A stretch of 9,390 nt of DNA from an archaeon (GTDB lineage: Archaea; Altiarchaeota; Altiarchaeia; JAFGQM01), in contig JAOZPI010000035.1 of assembly GCA_029932835.1 (NCBI GenBank), positions 1 to 9,390 on the forward strand. The letters are read 5' to 3'. Both the position numbers and the translations under genes were made by a program. The notes under the pieces are model-generated. The model saw only the letters and a list, made by a program, of their open reading frames with translations. It was not told the DNA's origin and did no database searches. The first letter of the stretch is position 1. The number at the start of each line of letters is the position of its first letter. Positions 1 to 7,406 of this stretch are shown one piece after another.

Positions 1-9
1 GGTCTTCAT
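1..9 (-). CDS. 5' end of a divergent gene running off the left edge
   Basis: On the minus strand an ATG at 9-7 is followed by AAG ACC, giving Met-Lys-Thr before the window ends. It is called because GGAGGTGA, a near-perfect complement of the 16S rRNA 3' end, lies 8 nt upstream, a spacing that fits translation initiation. The gene is divergent from aconitase and shares its 67-bp upstream region. Three codons say nothing about the product, so no function is proposed. The alternative is a chance ATG after a purine-rich stretch. Confidence 0.5.
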
Positions 10-17
10 TCTCCTCC

Positions 18-25
18 TCACCTCC
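18..25 (-). promoter_or_regulatory. Strong Shine-Dalgarno sequence for the left-edge gene
   Basis: The minus strand reads GGAGGTGA here, followed by a purine-rich 8-nt spacer and ATG at 9. It decides the start of the left-edge gene. It stands out because most other genes in the window lack a good Shine-Dalgarno sequence. A minus-strand TATA-like TTTTATTT at about 58-66 could supply a transcript whose leader includes this site; that part is weak. Confidence 0.5.
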
Positions 26-38
26 TCTCCCGCCTGCC

Positions 39-47
39 TTTTATTTT
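39..47 (+). promoter_or_regulatory. Possible TATA box of the aconitase operon
   Basis: TTTTATTTT is centred about 25 nt upstream of the aconitase ATG. Archaeal TATA boxes sit about 26 nt before the transcription start, so a transcript from here would begin at or very near the start codon, as a leaderless mRNA. No Shine-Dalgarno sequence precedes the ATG, which agrees. The box is a poor match to the archaeal consensus and no clear BRE precedes it. Confidence 0.3.
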
Positions 48-67
48 GCTACTCTTGAAATAAAACC

Positions 68-1939
68 ATGCCATCGGTAGCTGAACGGATTTTACGAGAC
101 CACATTGTGGATGGAAGCTGGGGGGGAGAAATTGGTATAAGGATAGACCAGACACTCACGCAGGATGCTACCGGCACCCTCGCCTACCTGCAATTTGAGG
201 CGATAGGGATAGAGAGGGTTCGAACAGAACTCTCTGTGAGTTATGTAGACCACAATACCCTACAAACTGGATTTGAGAACGCAGACGATCACCTTTTTCT
301 CCAAACCATAGCAGATCACTACGGCGTCCTGTTTTCGCGTCCGGGCAATGGGATATGCCATCAGATACATCTGGAGCGCTTTGCTGTTCCTGGGAAATCC
401 CTATTAGGGAGCGATAGCCATACCCCAACCTCAGGTGGTGTTGGGATGATAGCGATAGGGGCAGGGGGATTGGATGTGGCCGCTGCTATGGCTGGTGAGC
501 CCTTTTATTTCAACACCCCTTCTATATTCGGAATCAGGCTAATAGGTGCTCTAAGGCCACCCTCTTCGGCAAAGGATGTTATCCTCTATATACTCAAACA
601 GCTCACCGTGAAAGGAGGTCTTGGGAAGATACTTGAGTACTACGGTCCTGGTGTTAAAACACTTTCTGTTCCAGAGCGGGGTACAATAGCCAATATGGGT
701 GCTGAAACCGGGGCAACCACATCAATATTTCCAAGCGATGAAACCACCCGTAGCTTCATGGAGGAGCAGGGGAGAGTTAGGGATTGGACACCCGTTAAGT
801 CTGACGGGGTTTATGAAGAGGGGATGGACATAAATCTCTCCGAGATAGAGCCTATGATAGCCATGCCGCATAGCCCAGATAATGTTGTCCCTGTCTCGGA
901 ACTAGAGGGAAAGCGCATAGACCAGGTTTGCATAGGAAGCTGCACTAATTCCTCCCTCCGGGACCTCATGACGGTTGCGCGCATATTAAAAGGAAAGAGG
1001 GTTCATCCAGATGTCTCCCTCACAATTTCTCCTGGATCTAAGGGGGTTTATGAGACCCTGGCCAGAACGGGAGCACTCGCGGATCTCATAGCTGCGGGCG
1101 CTCGCATACTTGAAGCAGCATGTGGCCCGTGTATCGGGATGGGCCAGTCCCCCCCGTCCAAGGGGGTCTCCCTTAGAACATTCAACAGAAATTTTGAGGG
1201 CAGGAGCGGTACAAAAGATGCGGAAGTATATCTCGTAAGTCCGGAGACAGCTGCGTTTTCTGCAATTACTGGGAGGATCACGGTCCCAAGGGCGGTGAGT
1301 GTTGATCTTCCTAAGCAGATTGTGGATGATTCTGGTATAATAAGGCCAACATTCAAGAAGTCTATAAGAAGAGGGCCAAATATAGCTCCACTTCCTGTGT
1401 CAGATCCTATGCCCTCGATAGTGGAGGGGAGGGTCTTAATACGCTTGGGAGATAATATAACCACGGACCACATAATGCCGGCAGGGGCAAAGATACTGCC
1501 CTTGAGAAGCAATATACCAAAAATAAGTAATTATGTCTTCCATCAGATAGACCCCGATTTTCCAAAACGAGCGCGCACTTACGGAGGGGGGTTCATCCTT
1601 GCTGGAGAGAATTATGGACAAGGGAGTTCGAGAGAGCACGCGGCCCTTGCACCCATGTATCTTGGTATTCGTGCAGTTCTTGCAAAATCCTTTGCTCGTA
1701 TACACAGAGCGAATCTAATAAACTTCGGTGTAGCCCCCCTTGAATTTGCAGAGCCATCTGACTATGAGAAGATAAAAGAGGGGGATGCTCTGAAAATAGA
1801 TATGGAATCCCTTCAGATCACAAATCTCGGAATTCCCCTGCGTTGTCCTCTTACCAAAAGGCAGAGGGAGATCCTGATGTCTGGTGGTCTGCTGAACTTC
1901 ATAAAGAAAATGGGAGGGCGGGGCGTGGGGCAAAGATAA
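68..1939 (+). CDS. acn: Aconitate hydratase (aconitase), short Aquifex-like form
   Basis: This 623-residue protein should interconvert citrate and isocitrate through cis-aconitate in the cytoplasm. The catalytic N-terminal part carries RIDQTLTQDATGT (about 26-38), GSDSHTPTSGG (about 114-124), and the three cysteines that hold the [4Fe-4S] cluster: Cys292 in GSCTNSS, and Cys352 and Cys355 in ACGPCIGMG. The C-terminal swivel domain has GDNITTDHI (461-469) and YGQGSSREH (516-524), which holds the substrate-binding Ser/Arg. Catalytic and swivel domains are in one chain, unlike two-subunit isopropylmalate isomerase, and the chain is much shorter than the ~900-residue AcnA type. It resembles the Aquifex-type aconitase family. 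An in-frame TGA at 56-58 makes 68 the first possible ATG. Isocitrate dehydrogenase starts 2 nt after the stop, which supports the citrate assignment over a homologous acid. Confidence 0.93.
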   Translation: MPSVAERILRDHIVDGSWGGEIGIRIDQTLTQDATGTLAYLQFEAIGIERVRTELSVSYVDHNTLQTGFENADDHLFLQTIADHYGVLFSRPGNGICHQIHLERFAVPGKSLLGSDSHTPTSGGVGMIAIGAGGLDVAAAMAGEPFYFNTPSIFGIRLIGALRPPSSAKDVILYILKQLTVKGGLGKILEYYGPGVKTLSVPERGTIANMGAETGATTSIFPSDETTRSFMEEQGRVRDWTPVKSDGVYEEGMDINLSEIEPMIAMPHSPDNVVPVSELEGKRIDQVCIGSCTNSSLRDLMTVARILKGKRVHPDVSLTISPGSKGVYETLARTGALADLIAAGARILEAACGPCIGMGQSPPSKGVSLRTFNRNFEGRSGTKDAEVYLVSPETAAFSAITGRITVPRAVSVDLPKQIVDDSGIIRPTFKKSIRRGPNIAPLPVSDPMPSIVEGRVLIRLGDNITTDHIMPAGAKILPLRSNIPKISNYVFHQIDPDFPKRARTYGGGFILAGENYGQGSSREHAALAPMYLGIRAVLAKSFARIHRANLINFGVAPLEFAEPSDYEKIKEGDALKIDMESLQITNLGIPLRCPLTKRQREILMSGGLLNFIKKMGGRGVGQR

Positions 1940-1941
1940 GA

Positions 1942-3027
1942 ATGACAAAGAGACACAAGATCACAATAATACCCGGGGATGGTGTAGGGCCGGAGATATC
2001 TAAGGCAACGCAGAGGGTTATAGACGCAACTGGGGTTGATATTGAATGGGTCTACGCTGAGGGAGGGGAAACCGCAATAAAGAACTATGGCACTCCACTT
2101 CCGGAGAGTACAATAGACTCCATAAGGAGCACGCGGGTTGCAATAAAGGGACCGATCACGACTCCAATTGGTCATGGGTTCAGAAGTGTGAATGTAGAGC
2201 TCAGAAAGAGATTGGATCTCTACGCGTGTCTGCGGCCATACAAAACCTACCCTGGAGTTCGCACAAGATATGAGGGTGTGGATCTTGTGGTGGTGCGCGA
2301 AAATACAGAAGACCTCTACGCAGGTGTAGAATTTGAAGAAGGAAAAAAGGAGACTCTAGATCTCATAAAATTTATTTCTGAAAAGACTGGAGCTAGAATT
2401 CGTAGGGATTCCGGCATAAGCATCAAGCCCATATCCCGATACGGGGCCAGGCGGATAGTAAAGTTTGCGTTTGAGTATGCGAAAGAGAACAAAAGAAGAA
2501 GTGTAACATCCATAACAAAGTCCAACATAATGAAATATTCAGATGGCCTTTTTATGCGGGTTGCCGAGGAGGTGGCCTCTCAATACTCCATACCTTACGA
2601 GCATAAACTGGTTGATAACATGTGCATGCAGTTGGTCCAGAAGCCGGAGTTGTACGATGTCTTGGTTCTTCCAAATCTTTATGGAGACATAATCTCAGAT
2701 CTCTGCGCTGGACTTGTGGGGGGCCTTGGGGTCGCTCCTGGGGCAAACATAGGAGATAAATACGCGGTCTTTGAACCCACCCATGGATCAGCCCCAAAGT
2801 ATGCTGGAAAGAACAAGGTAAATCCATCCGCTATGATACTCTCTGGAGTTATGATGCTGAGACACATTGGAGAGAAGAGGGCTGCCGAGCGGGTTGAAGA
2901 GGCCCTAGCATCCGTCATAAAAGAGGGCAGATATGTGACCTATGACCTAAAGCCCAATAGGGAGGATCCCACTGCTGTTGGGACAAGGGAAATGGCTGAT
3001 GCAGTTATAAGAAAACTGAAGGACTGA
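1942..3027 (+). CDS. icd: Isocitrate dehydrogenase, probably NADP-dependent
   Basis: This 361-residue enzyme should oxidatively decarboxylate isocitrate to 2-oxoglutarate and CO2. Residues matching E. coli Icd are visible: Ser82, Asn84, Arg88 and Arg98 (E. coli S113, N115, R119, R129) specify isocitrate over isopropylmalate or homoisocitrate. Arg119, Tyr126 and Lys193 fit the catalytic positions; Asp225, Asp249 and Asp253 fit the metal ligands. In the cofactor loop HGSAPKYAG, Lys286-Tyr287 match the E. coli pair that binds the NADP 2'-phosphate, and Tyr334 matches Y391, but the position of R395 appears to be Pro338, so preference for NADP is likely rather than certain. ATG 1942 is chosen because family similarity begins at KITIIPGDGVGP; an upstream in-frame ATG at 1843 would add 33 unrelated residues inside aconitase. 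The 2-nt gap to aconitase indicates cotranscription and probably coupled translation. Confidence 0.92.
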   Translation: MTKRHKITIIPGDGVGPEISKATQRVIDATGVDIEWVYAEGGETAIKNYGTPLPESTIDSIRSTRVAIKGPITTPIGHGFRSVNVELRKRLDLYACLRPYKTYPGVRTRYEGVDLVVVRENTEDLYAGVEFEEGKKETLDLIKFISEKTGARIRRDSGISIKPISRYGARRIVKFAFEYAKENKRRSVTSITKSNIMKYSDGLFMRVAEEVASQYSIPYEHKLVDNMCMQLVQKPELYDVLVLPNLYGDIISDLCAGLVGGLGVAPGANIGDKYAVFEPTHGSAPKYAGKNKVNPSAMILSGVMMLRHIGEKRAAERVEEALASVIKEGRYVTYDLKPNREDPTAVGTREMADAVIRKLKD

Positions 3028-4023
3028 TTAGGGGGCAACGCTGTTATAAAACCCCTCTATGTCGTTTGATGCAATAGCGAAGTTTAGCCCCTCAACATCT
3101 TGGTATCTCCCCCCACTCAGGGTGCCAACACCAAAAGAGTTAAGTCCCACAACCCTTCCCTTTGTATCAATCAACGGCCCCCCGGAATTTCCGTGTGTAA
3201 TTGCAGCGTCTGTCTGCACCACCATAGTGCTTGGATCAAACCCGAGATCCAACCCAACACTGTTTTTTATCTCCTGCACACTCCTGACTGCGCTGACTAT
3301 TCCCTCGCTTGCAGAGAATCCAAACCCCTCTGGAGCTCCCAGTGCGAACACCTTGCTCCCAGACCTCAACCTGTCCGAATCAGCGAATTCTAGGTACGTG
3401 GCATTTCGGACGCTTATCTTCAAAACTGCTGTATCCACACTCTCATCTCTTCCTATGACCTCGCCTATATACATCCTCCCACTCTTGGTTTTTACCCTCA
3501 CGGTTTTCCCCTTAAACGCATCAACCACGTGATCTGCCGTCAATACATACCCATCTGGCGATACAATAAAACCAGAGCCGACCACAGAGCTCTTGTCCGT
3601 CCATATTATGAGCACAGTGGCCTCTAGCGCCTTGTTCACTACCCCTGTTGTATTCACCTCTGCCATAAGATTCTCTATCCCCCTTCTGCTCTCTTCCCCA
3701 ACCCTTACTATCTCATTTGCTAATCCCTCTACCAAATTGTTTAACAAATTGATCTCCCTTGTACTCTCGTTTATCCCACTCTCGAGCCCCTTTAGGTCCT
3801 TGCTCAGATTTTCAAAGTTCTTCGAAGACCATGCCTCTAACCGGCTGACATCAGAGCTCACACCCCCCACCTTTTCGTTCACTCTGTTTATCTCCCCTGT
3901 CAGTATGCTGTAGACTGCAGCAAACAGAACAAGGTTAATCACCATCCCTATAATAACCAGTATCTGGGCTATCTTGATATGTTTATGGGTTTTTATATGG
4001 TGTTTTCTGTTTTCTTCCTCCAT
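3028..4023 (-). CDS. Membrane-anchored HtrA/Deg-like serine protease, PDZ-less
   Basis: This 331-residue protein has a short basic, His-rich cytoplasmic tail (1-17), one membrane segment (about 18-41), a heptad-like polar stretch likely to be a coiled-coil stalk (about 44-125), and a trypsin-like domain (about 130-331). The catalytic triad is complete: His165 in LTADHVV, Asp197 in DESVDTAVLKI and Ser280 in ITHGNSGGPLID. With the basic tail inside, the protease domain would face the cell exterior, where HtrA-family enzymes handle misfolded or regulatory proteins. It ends right after GLNFAIAS and has no PDZ domain, unlike DegP, DegS or HtrA. The start at 4023 sits about 27 nt below a TATA-like box; a longer reading to 4200 would run into the divergent nuclease gene and adds unconvincing sequence. 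Its stop abuts that of isocitrate dehydrogenase. Substrate unknown. Confidence 0.88.
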   Translation of the reverse strand: MEEENRKHHIKTHKHIKIAQILVIIGMVINLVLFAAVYSILTGEINRVNEKVGGVSSDVSRLEAWSSKNFENLSKDLKGLESGINESTREINLLNNLVEGLANEIVRVGEESRRGIENLMAEVNTTGVVNKALEATVLIIWTDKSSVVGSGFIVSPDGYVLTADHVVDAFKGKTVRVKTKSGRMYIGEVIGRDESVDTAVLKISVRNATYLEFADSDRLRSGSKVFALGAPEGFGFSASEGIVSAVRSVQEIKNSVGLDLGFDPSTMVVQTDAAITHGNSGGPLIDTKGRVVGLNSFGVGTLSGGRYQDVEGLNFAIASNDIEGFYNSVAP

Positions 4024-4045
4024 TATAATTTCATAATGCCACTCT

Positions 4046-4067
4046 CTTAAAAAACGTTTTTTATTTT
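4046..4067. promoter_or_regulatory. Palindromic bidirectional promoter between protease and nuclease
   Basis: TAAAAAACGTTTTTTA at 4048-4063 is a perfect 16-bp palindrome. Its left half gives TTTTTTAAG on the minus strand (4054-4046), about 27 nt from the protease ATG at 4023, consistent with a leaderless transcript. Its right half gives TTTTTTATTTT on the plus strand (4057-4067), which would start a transcript near 4088, about 29 nt before the nuclease ATG at 4117. The two TATA-like boxes are nearly back to back, so the two genes may compete for the same basal factors. Inference from sequence only. Confidence 0.45.
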
Positions 4068-4116
4068 CCTGCCCCCCACAAATACAGTTTTTCTTTACAA
4101 TGCCTATAATTCGAAG

Positions 4117-5508
4117 ATGGATTTTGCTGCGTTTTCCCGCAGGGCGAGGGACCTTGCTACGAGCCTCCTGAGGGAGGAACAGATTACTGTTGTTGGGCAC
4201 TATGATGCTGATGGTCTTGCCTCTACTGCAATCCTCGTCAAGGCTCTTCAGAGATCTGGGGTTGATGTTGACTTCCTAAATACCCGTCAGATAGATTCAG
4301 ATCACATCAATGAGCTAAACTCTCTTCAAAATCCGATAGTCTTTGTGGATATGGGTTCTGGGCAGATAGACCTACTCGAGAGTGAGATAAAGCAAAGATT
4401 CTTTATAGTTGATCATCACCCGCCACAGAGGAACTCAAAAAACCAGATAAATCCCTTCCACTACGGTATAGATGGCACTAGGGAACTTTCTGCTACTGGC
4501 ACTGCTTATTTTGTGGCGAAGGCGATGGACCAGGGGAATCAAGATCTCTCTCCGGTTGGGATCGTTGGGGCTGTTGGTGACATGCAGGATCTACACGGAG
4601 GCCTCAAGGGAGCAAATCGGACCATTATCAAGGATGGGGAAGATCTTAAGTTGATCCATGCCCACAAAAATCTCACCCTTTTTGGTCGTCATTCCAGGCC
4701 ACTCCCAAAAATGCTGGAGTACTGCTCAGAACCCATGCTTCCAGGACTTACTGGTAACTATATGGCATGTGTTGCATTTATAGAGCAACTTGGAATAGAA
4801 CTGAAGGACCCTGTTGGAGGAGAGGTTCGTTATTATGTGGACCTGAGTCTAGAGGAGAGACAGCGCTTGACGACAGCTCTCTATATGCTACTTCTGGATC
4901 ACAACGCTCCAGAGCTGGTAACCGGGATGCTCATTGGAGAGGTGTATGAATTCCCAAAAGAGAAGCCAAGGACAGAACTAAGGGATGCAAAAGAATTCGC
5001 TACTGTCCTGAATGCCTGTGGTAGGCACGAAGAAGGAGAAATTGGAGTGAATATTTGTATGGGGGACAGGGGGAGCTCGTGGTCAAAGGCAAAGCGGCTC
5101 TTGGAGAAGCACAGGAGGGAGCTTCGGGAGGGCTTAGAGTGGGTGAAAACCAATGGAATAAAGGAGATGGAGCATATCTACTATTTTGATGCGAGTGGGG
5201 TTATAAGGGATACGCTAGTCGGCGTAATAGCTGGTATGGCATATGGGTCTATGGTGGCAAAATCAGAAAAGCCTATAATTGGTTTGTCCTTGGCAGACGA
5301 CGGAAGCATGAAGATATCGGCAAGGGGGAATTATGATCTTGTCAGATCAGGGCTAAGGCTTGGGGAGGCTCTCAGGGACGTCTGCGGGAGGCTCGGTGGT
5401 GAGGGAGGAGGACATGACGTGGCAGCTGGAGCCAGGATAGATCCCAGTAAAAAGAAAGAATTCTTGAGGCTTATGGATATTGCTGTAAGTCGGCAGCTCA
5501 ATCGCTGA
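4117..5508 (+). CDS. DHH-family phosphoesterase, archaeal RecJ/GAN-like exonuclease
   Basis: This 463-residue cytoplasmic protein is probably a metal-dependent single-strand exonuclease of the archaeal RecJ-like group, whose best-known member, GAN, binds the GINS replication complex. The DHH domain shows motif I GHYDADGLAS (His28, Asp30, Asp32), motif II VFVDMGSGQ (Asp78), motif III VDHHPP (Asp99-His100-His101) and motif IV GAVGDMQD (Asp155), together the metal-binding set. The C-terminal DHHA1 domain carries GGEGGGHDVAAG with His433. The length fits archaeal RecJ-like proteins of about 460-480 residues and is too long for a minimal NrnA-type oligoribonuclease. ATG 4117 is chosen because the N-terminal helix and motif I follow at the usual distance; an ATG at 4100 is out of frame. 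It is divergent from the protease and followed after 80 bp by acetyl-CoA synthetase. DNA versus RNA substrate cannot be decided here. Confidence 0.88.
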   Translation: MDFAAFSRRARDLATSLLREEQITVVGHYDADGLASTAILVKALQRSGVDVDFLNTRQIDSDHINELNSLQNPIVFVDMGSGQIDLLESEIKQRFFIVDHHPPQRNSKNQINPFHYGIDGTRELSATGTAYFVAKAMDQGNQDLSPVGIVGAVGDMQDLHGGLKGANRTIIKDGEDLKLIHAHKNLTLFGRHSRPLPKMLEYCSEPMLPGLTGNYMACVAFIEQLGIELKDPVGGEVRYYVDLSLEERQRLTTALYMLLLDHNAPELVTGMLIGEVYEFPKEKPRTELRDAKEFATVLNACGRHEEGEIGVNICMGDRGSSWSKAKRLLEKHRRELREGLEWVKTNGIKEMEHIYYFDASGVIRDTLVGVIAGMAYGSMVAKSEKPIIGLSLADDGSMKISARGNYDLVRSGLRLGEALRDVCGRLGGEGGGHDVAAGARIDPSKKKEFLRLMDIAVSRQLNR

Positions 5509-5529
5509 TCTCTCATCTAGGATCCAACA

Positions 5530-5538
5530 TTTTTAAAG
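5530..5538 (+). promoter_or_regulatory. Probable TATA box of acetyl-CoA synthetase
   Basis: TTTTTAAAG, preceded by ATCCAACA, lies in the 80-bp gap after the nuclease gene. A start about 26 nt downstream falls near 5560, giving a leader of about 29 nt before ATG 5589. If correct, it rules out the in-frame GTG at 5541 as a start codon and shows that the synthetase can be transcribed apart from the nuclease gene. Confidence 0.4.
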
Positions 5539-5588
5539 AAGTGCCTTCTATATTCCCAAATTTTTCTTCAATTAAAAACGGATCAAAA

Positions 5589-7370
5589 ATGAAAAAGCCA
5601 AAGTTGATAACAAAACCGTATGGAGAGAGGGACACTGGAGAGCATAATCTAAAGGATTATGATAAGGAGAGGGCAACATTCAATTGGGAAGATGTGAAGA
5701 AGAATTTTTCTTGGTACAAGACAGGAAAGGTGAACATGGCTTATGAGTGCATCGATAGGCATTGCGAAGATGGGAAAAGAGATAAAATCGCTCTTATATA
5801 TGACGGTGAGGGCGGTAATGTGGAGAAGTATACCTACAACGACCTTCGCATCCTCACAAACAAATTTGCCAACGTTCTTAAGAAATATGGCATTAGGAAG
5901 GGAGATCGCGTTTTTATCTTTATGCCAAGAAGCCCAGAGCTCTCTGTCTCTCTTCTCGGTATTATCAAGGTGGGGGCTATACCCGGGCCACTTTTTGAGG
6001 CCTTCATGGGGGACGCCGTAAGGGATCGGATGCAAGACAGCGATGCAGTAATGCTGGTCACAACGCCGGAATTACGGCACAGGGTCCCAGTCAATGACCT
6101 CCCTGCCCTCAAAAACATTGTGTATGTTCTGGAAGACAAAAATTCAGAAGAGGAGTACAAGCACGAGAAGGACGGAGAGATAAGTCCAGAGATCAACCTC
6201 ATCAATTATCACGCAGAAATGAAAGGAGCTTCGGACGCCTTTGATATCGAGTGGCTAGATCTGGAGAGTCCTCTCATCCTCCACTACACCTCTGGCTCTA
6301 CCGGAAAACCAAAGGGGGTCTTACATGTCCAAAATGCTATGCTGGGGCACTATCAAACAGCATACTGGGCTCTGGACCTAAGGGAGGATGATGTCTACTG
6401 GTGCACGGCAGACCCCGGATGGGTCACCGGGACGTCTTATGGTATTTTCGCTCCCTTTCTCCATGGGGTTACAAATATTGTAAAGGGAGGGAGATTTGAC
6501 GTAGATGAATGGTATAGTTGTATAGAGCGGCACAAGGTGACAGTGTGGTACAGCGCCCCTACAGCATTTCGTCTTCTGATGGCGAAGGGAGAAGGGAAAG
6601 AGAAGAAATACGATCTCTCTTCTCTGCGACACATATGCTCAGTAGGAGAACCGCTGAATCCGGAGGTTATATGGTGGGGCCTTGATGCATACGGGTTGCC
6701 AATCCACGATACTTGGTGGATGACTGAGACAGGCCACATGCTCATCTGTAACTATCCCACAATGCCTATCAAGCCGGGATCCATGGGTAAGCCTATTCCT
6801 GGTGTTGAGGCTACAATACTAGATGATAATGGAAAAGAGGTCCCCCCCCTTACTATGGGCAACTTGGTTGTGAAGAAGGGCTGGCCTGGAATGATGAGAG
6901 AAATCTGGAACAATCCGGAGAAATATCAGAGCTATTTCAAGTTTGATCCTTGGTATATGTCTGGTGACAGCGCATATATGGACAAAGACGGATACTTCTT
7001 CTTTGAGGGGAGGATAGACGATGTAATAAAAACCAGTGGTGAGAGAGTAGGACCATTTGAAGTAGAATCTGCGTTAGTAGAGCATCCAGCAGTGGCGGAG
7101 GCAGGGGTTATAGGAAAGCCAGACCCGATCAGGGGGCAGATAATCAAGGCATTTATAACCCTAAAGCCGGGATACAAGCCAAGTGATGAATTGAAGAAGG
7201 AAATAATGGACTTTGTAAAAAATACTCTTGCAGCCCATGCAAAGCCTAGGGAAATAGAGTTCATAGACAAATTACCAAAGACCAGAAGCGGAAAGATCAT
7301 GCGCCGCGTCCTGAAGGCAAAGGAGCTCGGATTGCCTACTGGTGACCTCTCAACAATGGCAGACGAGTAA
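5589..7370 (+). CDS. acs: AMP-forming acetyl-CoA synthetase (acetate-CoA ligase)
   Basis: This 593-residue cytoplasmic enzyme should activate acetate with ATP and CoA to acetyl-CoA, AMP and pyrophosphate. The adenylate-forming motifs are in order: A3 TSGSTGKPKG (234-243), SVGEPLNPE, A5 DTWWMTETG (374-382), the hinge region with GRIDDVIKTSGERVG, and A10 PKTRSGKIMRR with catalytic Lys569, the lysine whose acetylation silences this enzyme in other organisms. The acetate-pocket residues of Salmonella Acs are kept: Val-Thr in GWVTG, Val in SVGEP and Trp in DTWW, which favours acetate or propionate over longer acids. The length and SGERVGPFEVE hinge resemble Bacillus AcsA more than the ~650-residue enteric Acs. 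ATG 5589 is chosen over an in-frame GTG at 5541, which adds 16 unconvincing residues and lies just below the TATA box. The convergent acetate transporter supports acetate as substrate. Confidence 0.92.
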   Translation: MKKPKLITKPYGERDTGEHNLKDYDKERATFNWEDVKKNFSWYKTGKVNMAYECIDRHCEDGKRDKIALIYDGEGGNVEKYTYNDLRILTNKFANVLKKYGIRKGDRVFIFMPRSPELSVSLLGIIKVGAIPGPLFEAFMGDAVRDRMQDSDAVMLVTTPELRHRVPVNDLPALKNIVYVLEDKNSEEEYKHEKDGEISPEINLINYHAEMKGASDAFDIEWLDLESPLILHYTSGSTGKPKGVLHVQNAMLGHYQTAYWALDLREDDVYWCTADPGWVTGTSYGIFAPFLHGVTNIVKGGRFDVDEWYSCIERHKVTVWYSAPTAFRLLMAKGEGKEKKYDLSSLRHICSVGEPLNPEVIWWGLDAYGLPIHDTWWMTETGHMLICNYPTMPIKPGSMGKPIPGVEATILDDNGKEVPPLTMGNLVVKKGWPGMMREIWNNPEKYQSYFKFDPWYMSGDSAYMDKDGYFFFEGRIDDVIKTSGERVGPFEVESALVEHPAVAEAGVIGKPDPIRGQIIKAFITLKPGYKPSDELKKEIMDFVKNTLAAHAKPREIEFIDKLPKTRSGKIMRRVLKAKELGLPTGDLSTMADE

Positions 7371-7406
7371 CTGTCAGTCTCAACAATTCAGGACCGGTCG
7401 AAGGCT

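Noticed and set aside
611..619. Perfect Shine-Dalgarno-like AAAGGAGGT inside aconitase
   Set aside because: It encodes the Val-Lys-Gly-Gly-Leu segment in frame, and no plausible internal start with a separate product follows.
1048..1512. 154-residue minus-strand reading frame inside aconitase
   Set aside because: It lies wholly opposite a well-supported aconitase gene, has no recognisable domain, and is the kind of open antisense frame that this codon usage produces.
1843..1944. Earlier in-frame start for isocitrate dehydrogenase
   Set aside because: It would add 33 residues encoded within the aconitase 3' end with no similarity to the enzyme family; ATG 1942 precedes the conserved first strand directly.
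3059..3532. 157-residue plus-strand reading frame opposite the protease
   Set aside because: It covers the protease catalytic region on the other strand; its Ser/Thr/Pro-rich translation is the antisense of a codon-biased gene and shows no family features.
4024..4200. Longer N-terminus for the protease
   Set aside because: It would overlap the divergent nuclease gene and run across the palindromic promoter; the extra 59 residues lie before an otherwise normal signal-anchor start.
5541..5588. GTG start for acetyl-CoA synthetase
   Set aside because: It lies only a few bases below the likely TATA box, so it would precede the transcription start, and the added residues do not resemble the family N-terminus.
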